DNA of 64,000 nucleotides, taken from assembly GCF_019355395.1 (NCBI RefSeq), contig NZ_CP048829.1, forward strand, positions 3,079,001 to 3,143,000, in the 5' to 3' direction. The notes beneath the pieces are model-generated. The model searched no databases and was not told the DNA's origin. It worked only from the letters and a program-made list of their open reading frames with translations. Positions 1 to 6,762 of this stretch are shown here, piece after piece (within the stretch, counting starts at the first letter, position 1; the number at the start of each line of letters is the position of its first letter). The DNA comes from Chordicoccus furentiruminis. Its GTDB lineage: Bacteria; Bacillota; Clostridia; Lachnospirales; Lachnospiraceae. The position numbers and the translations under genes are program-made.

Positions 1-64
1 ATATAAGCTCTGTAGGAAACTGAGGAAAATGCCCTAAACCCCAGTTCGTTAAGCGTCGACCGCG

Positions 65-93
65 TAGAATTATGCCCCGCCAGCCATTATAAT
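65..93 (+). promoter_or_regulatory. putative promoter of the Vat-like gene
   Basis: A perfect -10 TATAAT lies at 88-93. The hexamer 17 bases upstream (65-70, TAGAAT) is a poor -35. A GAGG ribosome site sits at 114-117, just before the ATG at 124. The surrounding bases are AT-rich compared with the rest of the window. Confidence 0.45.
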
Positions 94-123
94 AGAAATA
101 AAACCAGAATAATGAGGTAATAA

Positions 124-765
124 ATGAAGGACGGAAAACATCCAGATCCGAATGCGGTGCATCCGATTGCGGGATACAATAAGGAAATCTACGTAAAGCC
201 AACAATCAGGAATCCGAATATTGTAGTCGGCGACTTTACTTATATTGCGGATTCCGAATTCGAAAGTCATGTGACCCATCTTTATGAGTGGAATGGAGAC
301 AAACTAATTATTGGAAAGTTCTGTCAGATTGCGGCCGGAGTTGAGTTCGTGATGAATGGCGCAAATCATCAGATGAATGCCGTATCGACATTTCCGTTCT
401 ACACGCTTGAGGGTTGGGATATGGAGCCTCCAAAACCATCTGACTTGCCACTTAAAGGCGATACGGTGGTTGGAAATGATGTGTGGATCGGCCAAGATGC
501 CGTAATTCTTCCGGGTGTACATATAGGCGATGGCGCTATCATTGGTGCGAATTGCGTTGTTGGCAGAGATGTAGCTCCATATACGATTGTAATTGGGAAT
601 CCGGCGCGTGATCTTCGCAATCGATTCGATGATGAGCTGATTGATCTATTGCTCCAGTTCAAGTGGTGGAATAAGAGTATTGACGAAATCAATACCCTCA
701 TTCCGCTTCTTACGGATAGTGATTTAGAGAAAGTTAAAGCAGAGCTGAAGAATCGATTAAGCTAA
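124..765 (+). CDS. Vat/CatB-family xenobiotic O-acetyltransferase
   Basis: A 213-residue left-handed beta-helix acetyltransferase of the Vat (streptogramin A) / CatB type. These cytosolic trimers use acetyl-CoA to acetylate a hydroxyl on an antibiotic. What is seen: the hexapeptide-repeat region spans about residues 60-165, and the segment MNGANHQMN carries the family's catalytic His (residue 82). KGDTVVGNDVWIG and the IGNPA motif follow, with a C-terminal helix rich in Trp (KWWN). The length matches Vat enzymes (about 210). The start is supported by GAGG and an upstream TATAAT. Base composition is clearly lower in GC than the window average, which suggests transfer. The substrate cannot be told from sequence: streptogramin A, chloramphenicol or another alcohol are all possible. 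It converges on the next gene with a 7-base gap. Confidence 0.85.
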   Translation: MKDGKHPDPNAVHPIAGYNKEIYVKPTIRNPNIVVGDFTYIADSEFESHVTHLYEWNGDKLIIGKFCQIAAGVEFVMNGANHQMNAVSTFPFYTLEGWDMEPPKPSDLPLKGDTVVGNDVWIGQDAVILPGVHIGDGAIIGANCVVGRDVAPYTIVIGNPARDLRNRFDDELIDLLLQFKWWNKSIDEINTLIPLLTDSDLEKVKAELKNRLS

Positions 766-772
766 TAGATTC

Positions 773-1285
773 TTATTTCTTCGGATACTCCCAGCTCTTG
801 CGGATATAAATCCCGTTTTCTTTCAATACTTGCCGTACCGTACCGCAGTCGAGCCCTACTATGGTTCCGACCTCTTTTGGAGTCTTCATCTGCGCATACA
901 GAGCTATCACCTTCTTGACGAGTTCAGGCTTCGTGGATGCTTTATGTGATACCTCTACGCCATTACGTTTTAATACTGCACTAATAGTACTTCTGTGACA
1001 CTCGAAGTCTTTGGCCAATTTATATACCGAGTCCCCGGACTGATATCTTTTGCATATGGCTTGGACTTCTAGTTCTGATAAACTTTTTTGCTTTTGCCGT
1101 ATGCGACATACTTCAGTCTCGCCATAGACATTTTGGCGTTTTGGTGATATATTATCTCTAGCTGGCGGGTTTGTTTTTTTGGCCAGATTGTCCAAATTGC
1201 TGCCAATATTCAGTGGATTGATGCTTTCTTTGAATTTCCGTATCTGTAGAAACGGGTTTGAATAAAGTTGCGATAGGTCCACCAA
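773..1285 (-). CDS. tandem helix-turn-helix protein, recombinase/transposase-associated type
   Basis: A 170-residue protein read from a TTG codon. Two similar helix-turn-helix units are visible: residues 68-110 (YKLAKDFECHRSTISAVLKR) and 119-159 (PKEVGTIVGLDCGTVRQVLK). Both resemble the HTH of Hin-type resolvases and of transposases. No catalytic recombinase domain is present. The N-terminal 60 residues are not recognised, and an open frame in another register continues upstream to 1340, so this may be the 3' end of a larger, frameshifted recombinase-like gene. The DNA is AT-rich like the neighbouring Vat gene, so both probably arrived together. DNA binding is likely; the target is unknown. 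The start is uncertain. Confidence 0.5.
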   Translation of the reverse strand: MVDLSQLYSNPFLQIRKFKESINPLNIGSNLDNLAKKTNPPARDNISPKRQNVYGETEVCRIRQKQKSLSELEVQAICKRYQSGDSVYKLAKDFECHRSTISAVLKRNGVEVSHKASTKPELVKKVIALYAQMKTPKEVGTIVGLDCGTVRQVLKENGIYIRKSWEYPKK

Positions 1286-1369
1286 AAGTACCTCGCACAG
1301 GTTGTTTGCATAACAGCATCCAGTACCTGAGTGAGTTCACATATTGGATGGATAATCAACAAGAGGAAA

Positions 1370-1405
1370 GGCCGCATCCGGGTGATTCCGGATGGGGTCT
1401 TTTTT
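1370..1405 (+). terminator. orphan intrinsic terminator
   Basis: The stem CATCCGG (1375-1381) pairs with CCGGATG (1388-1394), with partial pairing further out, followed by six T at 1400-1405. No plus-strand gene ends just upstream: the nearest is the Vat gene, which ends 600 bases earlier. It lies where the AT-rich DNA ends. The stretch 1286-1596 otherwise holds only this hairpin and the tRNA promoter. Confidence 0.55.
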
Positions 1406-1538
1406 GCGGTCTTTTCTTATCCGCCAGCCTGCCGTGACGGAGGGGAGAAGACTATCGCGCATGTGTGGTGCGGCGCTGCATCGCAGAACCGGATGCGCTT
1501 TTGCAGGAATGCCGGGTTCGTCTTTTTGAAATTTCCTG

Positions 1539-1567
1539 TTGACACGGATACGATACCGCGCTATGAT
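1539..1567 (+). promoter_or_regulatory. consensus promoter of tRNA-Gly
   Basis: TTGACA at 1539-1544, a 17-base spacer, then TATGAT at 1562-1567. Initiation would fall about 1573-1575, roughly 22 bases before the tRNA. This is a near-ideal housekeeping sigma factor promoter. Confidence 0.85.
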
Positions 1568-1596
1568 AGCAAAGTCGCAGACAGTAAGCGGCGCAG

Positions 1597-1668
1597 GCGC
1601 GAGTGGCTCAGCGGTGGAGCACCACCTTGCCAAGGTGGGGGTCGCGGGTTCGATCCCCGTCTCGCGCT
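1597..1668 (+). tRNA. tRNA-Gly (anticodon GCC)
   Basis: A full cloverleaf is visible. The acceptor GCGCGAG (1597-1603) pairs with CTCGCGC (1661-1667), with discriminator T at 1668. The anticodon loop TTGCCAA is flanked by ACC/GGT pairing, and the T arm GCGGGTTCGATCCCCG is intact. The CCA end is not encoded. A consensus promoter lies upstream and a terminator directly downstream, so this is a single-gene unit. The 3' half of tRNA genes is a common integration target, but no repeat of it was noticed in the AT-rich island on its left. Confidence 0.95.
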
Positions 1669-1675
1669 CGACAGG

Positions 1676-1705
1676 CGGAGGATGAGAGTTCATCCTCCGT
1701 TTTTT
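1676..1705 (+). terminator. terminator of tRNA-Gly
   Basis: A perfect 10-bp stem CGGAGGATGA (1676-1685) / TCATCCTCCG (1690-1699) with a GAGT loop, followed by six T. Confidence 0.9.
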
Positions 1706-1766
1706 GTTATGTGTTTTTCGTAATGAGCCGCGCAAAAAAACAGCATCTGAACCCATGAAAAATGCA

Positions 1767-1795
1767 CATACACCCGCGCCAATCTGTTGTATAAT
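1767..1795 (+). promoter_or_regulatory. putative promoter of the pentose operon
   Basis: TATAAT at 1790-1795 lies 76 bases before the araD start. The corresponding -35 position has no good match, so an activator may be needed. No operator was recognised. Confidence 0.5.
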
Positions 1796-1870
1796 CAAAC
1801 ATGTATGCGGATATAACGCTTCCGCAAAAAAAGAGCATTGTGCAGTATGAAGCACGGGAAGAGGTTGGAC

Positions 1871-2572
1871 ATGCTTGAAGATTTAAAACAGAGAGTGTAC
1901 GAGGCGAACATGCTTTTGCCGAAGTACGGACTGGTCACGTTCACCTGGGGCAATGTCAGCGCGATCGACCGCGCCTCGGGGCTGGTCGTCATCAAGCCCA
2001 GCGGCGTGGATTATGACAAAATGACGCCGGACGATATGGTCGTGGTGGATCTGGACGGCAAGGTGGTGGAAGGGGCTCTGCGCCCGTCCTCCGATACGCC
2101 GACGCATGTGGAGATCTACAGGGCGTGGCCGGAGATCGGCGGCGTCGTTCACACGCATTCGTCCTATGCGACAAGCTGGGCGCAGGCGGGGCGCGACATC
2201 CCCTGCTACGGCACCACCCACGCGGATTATTACTACGGACCGATTCCCTGCCTGCGGTGTCTGACGAAGGAGGAGATCGACGAGGCGTACGAGACCAATA
2301 CGGGCCGTCTGATCGTGAACGAATTTGCACGGCTTAAAAAGGACCCGGCGGCGGTGCCGGCGGTCCTCTGCCGGAATCACGGTCCCTTCGCATGGGGGAA
2401 GGATGAAGTGGAAGCGGTTCACAGCGCGGTCGTTCTCGAGGAGGTCGCGAAGATGGCGTACCGCACGGAGCTGATCAACCCGCGGGTTGTCCCGGCGCCG
2501 CAGGATCTGCAGGACAAGCATTATTACCGCAAACACGGAGCCCATGCCTACTACGGTCAGGTCCGGCAGTAA
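1871..2572 (+). CDS. araD: L-ribulose-5-phosphate 4-epimerase
   Basis: A class II aldolase/epimerase, 233 residues, converting L-ribulose-5-P to D-xylulose-5-P. It is close to E. coli AraD throughout, including the opening MLEDLK and the ending [16 protein letters not shown]. What is seen: the phosphate-binding TWGNVSA (25-31) and SSDTPTH (73-79), zinc ligands in VVHTHS (His94, His96), and the third histidine in NHGPFAWG. The start at 1871 is preferred over an ATG at 1838, because GAAGAGG lies 6 bases upstream and it matches the family start. It is the first gene of an operon with split transketolase and rpe, so its product goes straight into the non-oxidative pentose phosphate pathway. UlaF/SgbE-type activity on L-ascorbate-derived sugars is the alternative, as the enzymes are alike. 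Confidence 0.9.
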   Translation: MLEDLKQRVYEANMLLPKYGLVTFTWGNVSAIDRASGLVVIKPSGVDYDKMTPDDMVVVDLDGKVVEGALRPSSDTPTHVEIYRAWPEIGGVVHTHSSYATSWAQAGRDIPCYGTTHADYYYGPIPCLRCLTKEEIDEAYETNTGRLIVNEFARLKKDPAAVPAVLCRNHGPFAWGKDEVEAVHSAVVLEEVAKMAYRTELINPRVVPAPQDLQDKHYYRKHGAHAYYGQVRQ

Positions 2573-2608
2573 GCTGGCAGGGCAAGAGGCAAAGAAGGAG
2601 GAATCACA

Positions 2609-3436
2609 TTGGATAATCGGGAATTGAAGAGAGTAGCCAATGAGGTCCGCAAGGGCATCATTGAGGGAACACATGCCGCAAAATCGGGTCATCCGGGCGG
2701 ATCGCTGTCCGCAGCCGATATCTTCACCTTCCTTTATATGGAGGAACTCCGCGTGGATCCGAAGAAACCGGCGGATCCGGACCGCGACCGCTTCGTGCTT
2801 TCCAAGGGCCATACGGCTCCGGGCTATTACGCGGCGATGGCGCAGAAGGGTTATTTCCCGGTGGAGGAGCTGAAAACACTCCGGCATACCGGCTCGAGGC
2901 TGCAGGGACATCCGTCGATGCGTTATCTTCCGGGTATCGATATGAGCAGCGGCTCGCTGGGCCAGGGAATCTCCGCGGCCTGCGGGATGGCGCTGGGCGG
3001 AAAAGTTCAGAACAAGGATTTCCGCGTCTACACGCTTCTGGGTGACGGTGAGATCGAGGAAGGCGAGGTCTGGGAGGCGGCGATGTTCGCCGGAGCGAAG
3101 AAGCTCGACAACCTCTGCGTCATCGTGGATAACAACAACCTTCAGATCGACGGAACGGTGACCGAGGTCAACAATCCGTATCCGATCGACAGGAAGTTCG
3201 AGGCATTCAATTTCCATGTCATCAACATCGACGGCCATGATTTTGACCAGATCCGCGCGGCCTTCCGCGAGGCACGGGAGACAAAGGGAATGCCGACGGC
3301 CATCATCGCGAAGACGGTGAAGGGCAAGGGAGTCAGCTTTATGGAAAATCAGGTGAGCTGGCACGGCACCGCCCCCAACGATGAGCAGTACGCGCAGGCG
3401 ATGAAGGATCTGGAAAGGATTGGTGAGACGATATGA
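2609..3436 (+). CDS. transketolase, N-terminal (ThDP pyrophosphate-binding) subunit
   Basis: 275 residues, the pyrophosphate half of a two-chain transketolase, as found in many Clostridia and Archaea. It moves C2 units between ketose and aldose phosphates with thiamine diphosphate. What is seen: HPGGSLSAAD (His28), SKGHTAPG, and the ThDP/metal motif GDGE (145-148) with NNN about 27 residues later. It starts at TTG, with AGGAGG at 2596-2601 in ideal position. The last four bases overlap the next gene's ATG, so the two subunits are probably made together by coupled translation. Regulation is likely shared with araD. Confidence 0.93.
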   Translation: MDNRELKRVANEVRKGIIEGTHAAKSGHPGGSLSAADIFTFLYMEELRVDPKKPADPDRDRFVLSKGHTAPGYYAAMAQKGYFPVEELKTLRHTGSRLQGHPSMRYLPGIDMSSGSLGQGISAACGMALGGKVQNKDFRVYTLLGDGEIEEGEVWEAAMFAGAKKLDNLCVIVDNNNLQIDGTVTEVNNPYPIDRKFEAFNFHVINIDGHDFDQIRAAFREARETKGMPTAIIAKTVKGKGVSFMENQVSWHGTAPNDEQYAQAMKDLERIGETI

Positions 3437-4377
3437 GTGATGTGAAGGCAATCGCAACAAGACAGAGCTACGGCGAGGCACTCCGGGATCTGGGCGCCGA
3501 GTACCCGAATCTGGTCGTGCTCGACGCCGATCTGGCCGGTGCGACGAAAACCGGCATGTTCAAGAAAGCCTATCCGGACCGTTTCTTCGACTGCGGTATC
3601 GCGGAAGGCAACATGATGGGGATCGCGGCCGGGCTTTCCACGACCGGACTGATCCCGTTCTGCAGCACCTTCGCGATGTTCGCGGCGGGACGTGCGTACG
3701 AGCAGGTGAGAAATTCAATCGGCTATCCGCATCTGAACGTCAAGATCGGGGCGACGCACGCCGGCATTTCCGTCGGAGAGGACGGCGCGTCCCATCAGTG
3801 CCTCGAGGATCTTGCTCTGATGCGGGTGATCCCCGGTATGACGGTGATGTGCCCCGCTGACGATGTGGAAGCGAGAAAGGCCGTGAAGGCGGCACTTGAT
3901 TTCGAGGGACCGGTGTACCTCAGGTTCGGCCGCGCGGCGGTTCCGGTTATCAATGATCCCGACGAGAAATTCGAGATCGGAAAGGGCAAGGTGCTGCGCG
4001 AGGGAAGCGACGTCACGGTCGTTGCGACCGGTATCTGCGTCCACGCCGCTCTGGAAGCGGCGGACCGCCTGAAGGCGGACGGCATCGATGCGGAGGTGAT
4101 CAACATCTGCACCATCAAGCCGCTTGACAAGGAACTGATTACAGCCTCAGCGAAGAAGACCGGACGCGTCGTCACGGCGGAAGAGCACAGCATCATCGGC
4201 GGCCTCGGTGGCGCGGTGGCCGAGTGTCTCGCGGAAAGCTGCCCGACCCGGATGTACCGTATCGGCGTCCGCGACCGCTTCGGCGAATCCGGTCCGGCGG
4301 CTGAGCTGATTCATAAATACGAGCTGGATGCCGAGGGGATCTATAAGCAGGTCAGGGCATTCATGGAGGCGAAATGA
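3433..4377 (+). CDS. transketolase, C-terminal (pyrimidine-binding) subunit
   Basis: 314 residues, the partner of the previous gene. What is seen: DADLAGAT, the segment CGIAEGNMMGIAAGL with the glutamate (Glu58) that activates the thiamine ring, FGRAAVP, and a C-terminal transketolase domain with TAEEHSIIGGLGGAVAE. It starts by ATGA overlap with the N-subunit and itself ends in an ATGA overlap with rpe. Related two-chain sequences include 1-deoxyxylulose-5-P synthase halves, but the neighbours araD and rpe argue for transketolase. Confidence 0.92.
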   Translation: MSDVKAIATRQSYGEALRDLGAEYPNLVVLDADLAGATKTGMFKKAYPDRFFDCGIAEGNMMGIAAGLSTTGLIPFCSTFAMFAAGRAYEQVRNSIGYPHLNVKIGATHAGISVGEDGASHQCLEDLALMRVIPGMTVMCPADDVEARKAVKAALDFEGPVYLRFGRAAVPVINDPDEKFEIGKGKVLREGSDVTVVATGICVHAALEAADRLKADGIDAEVINICTIKPLDKELITASAKKTGRVVTAEEHSIIGGLGGAVAECLAESCPTRMYRIGVRDRFGESGPAAELIHKYELDAEGIYKQVRAFMEAK

Positions 4378-5045
4378 TCCTGTTTGCGCCTTCGATTCTG
4401 TCGGCAGATTTCAGCCATCTGGGCGACGATATTCTCAGGACACGGGAGGGCGGAGCCCAGATCGTCCATATCGATGTGATGGACGGAAGCTTTGTGCCGC
4501 AGCTGACTTTCGGAGATCCGGTGATCCGGTCGATCCGGCCGGTCACGGACCAGCTCTTTGATGTGCATCTGATGGTCTGGCATCCGGAACGCTATGTGAA
4601 ACGGATGGCGGACTGCGGTGCCGATCTGATCACCTTCCATCTCGAGGCAGCGGAGGACCCCCGGGCGGTGATCGACGCGATCCATGCGGCGGGAAAAAAG
4701 GCGGGGCTTGCCATCAAACCGGCGACGCCGGTGGAGGCGGTCAGACCGCTGGCGGAAGCGATCGATATGCTTCTGGTGATGACGGTGGAGCCGGGATTCG
4801 GAGGCCAGTCCTACATCCCCGCCTCAACCGGACGGATCGCCGCGGCGCGCCGGATGTTCGCCGGCCTTGACCGTGAGACGGATATCGAGGTGGACGGCGG
4901 CATCAAGACGGACAATGTCCGTGTGGTGCTGGACGCCGGCGCGAATGTGATCGTCGCCGGATCCGCCGTGTACCGCGGCGATATCCGGAATAATACCAGA
5001 AAGTTTATGGAAGATTTCGCGCTCTGGGAAGCGGAGAACGAATGA
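4374..5045 (+). CDS. rpe: ribulose-phosphate 3-epimerase
   Basis: A TIM-barrel epimerase of 223 residues interconverting D-ribulose-5-P and D-xylulose-5-P. What is seen: FAPSILSADFSHLGDD, VHIDVMDGSFVP (metal ligands His32, Asp34), FDVHLMV (His65), MTVEPGFGGQ and EVDGGI (the second catalytic Asp). The length is typical. It is last in the araD-tkt-tkt-rpe unit, coupled by an ATGA overlap, and followed by a GC-rich hairpin. With these enzymes, L-ribulose-5-P can be carried to fructose-6-P and glyceraldehyde-3-P once ribose-5-P isomerase and transaldolase are supplied from elsewhere. Confidence 0.95.
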   Translation: MILFAPSILSADFSHLGDDILRTREGGAQIVHIDVMDGSFVPQLTFGDPVIRSIRPVTDQLFDVHLMVWHPERYVKRMADCGADLITFHLEAAEDPRAVIDAIHAAGKKAGLAIKPATPVEAVRPLAEAIDMLLVMTVEPGFGGQSYIPASTGRIAAARRMFAGLDRETDIEVDGGIKTDNVRVVLDAGANVIVAGSAVYRGDIRNNTRKFMEDFALWEAENE

Positions 5046-5076
5046 AAGCGGTCTGAACACAGAGGAAGGGAAAAGT

Positions 5077-5116
5077 CGGGGCGCCGGCCGGGAAGGAAAA
5101 GCCGGCGCCCCGGCAT
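5077..5116. terminator. bidirectional terminator between convergent genes
   Basis: A 12-bp perfect GC stem (5077-5088 with 5101-5112) and a 12-base loop. TTTT follows on the plus side, and on the minus side the mirror AAAA at 5071-5074 gives four T. It lies between rpe (plus) and the PRTase-like gene (minus). The short T runs make it moderately strong. Confidence 0.7.
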
Positions 5117-5129
5117 TTTCAGGATGAAG

Positions 5130-5768
5130 TCAGAGCGGCGAGAGACCGAAGCCGTTGCAGATGCCGTCCACCTTCTGACCGTTCCGGCAGAGGACGCACT
5201 CCTCGTGAGAATAAGACGCGTAGTCGGGAAGGTCGGCTTTGGAGAAGATCGAGTAAACCGGAAGCCCTCCGATTTTCGTCGCGATCGAGAAGATCGCGGA
5301 GAGGCCGCTGATGGCCGCGCCGTAGTACCTGAGCGACTCGACAGCCCGGACAATGGTGGTGCCGGTGGTCGCGGAAGCAAGCAGCAGAAGCACGTTCTTT
5401 CCTCGGATCCAGGGCTGCAGATTTTCACGGAAGATCATCTGTCCTGCCGCGCTGTATTCGGGCGTCAGAACGTAGATCGACTTGTGAGCGTTCATGGAGA
5501 TGACGCCGGCCTTTGAGAGCTCCTCCGCGAGATAGGCGCCGATGATCTCCGTGCCGTCGAGACAGACGATCGTGTCCACAGGCGTCGTGTAATAATGGAT
5601 CGAGCTGAGGGCTTTCGCAGCCGCCCGGGCTTCGGTCATACGCGACTTGATCGCCGTCATGTCGAGATAGTAGTTGACATGGGAGTTCGGTGTGACGAAA
5701 TGCCCCGGCACAACCCGCAGGATGACGTCGGGAAATTCCTTCGATGCGATTTTCCGGTAGTTTTCCAT
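5130..5768 (-). CDS. orotate phosphoribosyltransferase-like protein
   Basis: 212 residues with the fold pattern of type I phosphoribosyltransferases: N-terminal hood, DTIVCLDGTEIIGAYLAEEL, and a PRPP-loop region GKNVLLLLASATTGTTIVRA. In active PRTases the two residues before the loop are acidic (DD or ED); here they are Ala-Ser, so PRPP binding or catalysis may be altered. The C-terminus has a CxxC pair (ECVLCRNGQ) not usual in PyrE. The start at MENYRK is chosen because GGAGG lies 7 bases upstream. The in-frame ATG six codons earlier overlaps that ribosome site. The gene stands alone on the minus strand, away from pyr genes. It may be a PyrE-like protein of changed function rather than the housekeeping enzyme. 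Confidence 0.65.
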   Translation of the reverse strand: MENYRKIASKEFPDVILRVVPGHFVTPNSHVNYYLDMTAIKSRMTEARAAAKALSSIHYYTTPVDTIVCLDGTEIIGAYLAEELSKAGVISMNAHKSIYVLTPEYSAAGQMIFRENLQPWIRGKNVLLLLASATTGTTIVRAVESLRYYGAAISGLSAIFSIATKIGGLPVYSIFSKADLPDYASYSHEECVLCRNGQKVDGICNGFGLSPL

Positions 5769-5815
5769 ACTTCTGCCTCCTTTCATCTGGCCCGCAGGCT
5801 TATCAGATTGCTTTT

Positions 5816-5824
5816 ATTTTAGCA
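5816..5824 (-). promoter_or_regulatory. extended -10 promoter of the PRTase-like gene
   Basis: Read on the minus strand this is TGCTAAAAT, an extended -10 box, 47 bases from the ATG at 5768. No good -35 hexamer is seen. Confidence 0.45.
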
Positions 5825-5954
5825 CAAGCCGGTTTGCAAGCGTCGTTTTTTCGACACATTCCGTACATATTTCTGCGATAAAATAGGGTCAATCATTTTT
5901 GGTGTGGGGTGAACATGTGAGCGCTCTCCCCGGTTAATAGTTTCAACGGACGCC

Positions 5955-6082
5955 GTCCTTGACATGAACCTCAGGAAACGTTGTCCGGTCTATGCCGACG
6001 GCGAAGAACTCAGGGACAGGCTCCAGACTCCATCGCCGTCGGGCTCGGAAGTGTAACGTTTCCTGAGAACCCTGTCAAGGAT
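5955..6082. repeat. 128-bp nested palindrome in a gene-free stretch
   Basis: Outer arms 5957-5964 (CCTTGACA) and 6073-6080 pair perfectly, as do middle arms 5970-5982 (CTCAGGAAACGTT) and 6055-6067. Inside lies a second pair, 5995-6004 (CCGACGGCGA) with 6033-6042. The whole could fold as one long three-part hairpin on either strand. It matches no riboswitch or housekeeping RNA I know. The gene-free stretch 5825-6240 also holds a TAAAAT at 5879-5884 with no good -35, and the left edge of the ISL3 element. A small structured RNA or a miniature inverted-repeat element are both possible. Confidence 0.7.
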
Positions 6083-6733
6083 CCCCTTCGGCGGCTGGGA
6101 TCATGCCTCTGGTTCTGCTCCTCGGAACAGGCGAGGCGCTGCCGGGACCATAAAACAATTGCATAAAAAAGGATCTTCCTGTACTATTCGAGTTGCATCT
6201 TGGCGGATGTAACAACCCAAACAGAAGGGAGATCCTCTGCATGAATTGTACTCGGACTGACGCAAACGGGCAACTGTCTTTTTCCGCTTTTACCGGAAAT
6301 TTCCTCATGGTTCCTTCCTCCATGACCAGCTTCTACAACACCAAAACGACGGTTGAGACTACCAGGTCCGGCCGTACTGCCTACCGTTATGAGGGAACCC
6401 TGGACATACAGGATTCTGATCGCATCTGCCCGAAGTGCGGCAAAAAGATGCATGTTCATGGCGGGCATCCTATTGCTGTGCAGCACCTGAATGTCGGAGG
6501 AAGTTTTGGCTACCTTTCATTCAGACGCAATCAGCTGGAATGTCCTCACTGCGGCGCAACCGTGATGCAGTCTGTTCCTTTCATGGCCGATCATCATCGG
6601 ATCACAAAGGAACTTCTGCAATACACGAAGGACCTTCTCGCTACAGGGACTTATACGCTGAAGCAGGTGTCTGAGATCACCGGACTTGGCAAGAATACAG
6701 TAAAGGCGATCGATCTGAAACGGCTTCAGGATA

Positions 6734-6741
6734 AATACACC
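6734..6741. repeat. 8-bp target site duplication, left copy
   Basis: AATACACC directly precedes the left end of the IS66-type element. The same octamer follows its right end at 8709-8716. An 8-bp duplication is the rule for the IS66 family. Confidence 0.97.
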
Positions 6742-6762
6742 GTAACTGTTCAGAACCCCTGC

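Noticed and set aside
1331-1855. Open frames on both strands across the tRNA-Gly region
   Set aside because: They run straight through the tRNA, its promoter and its terminator, so cannot be genes.
1883-3481. Long minus-strand open frame (about 530 codons) across araD and transketolase
   Set aside because: It is antisense to three well-recognised genes, has no family motifs and no ribosome site. High GC makes such shadow frames common here.
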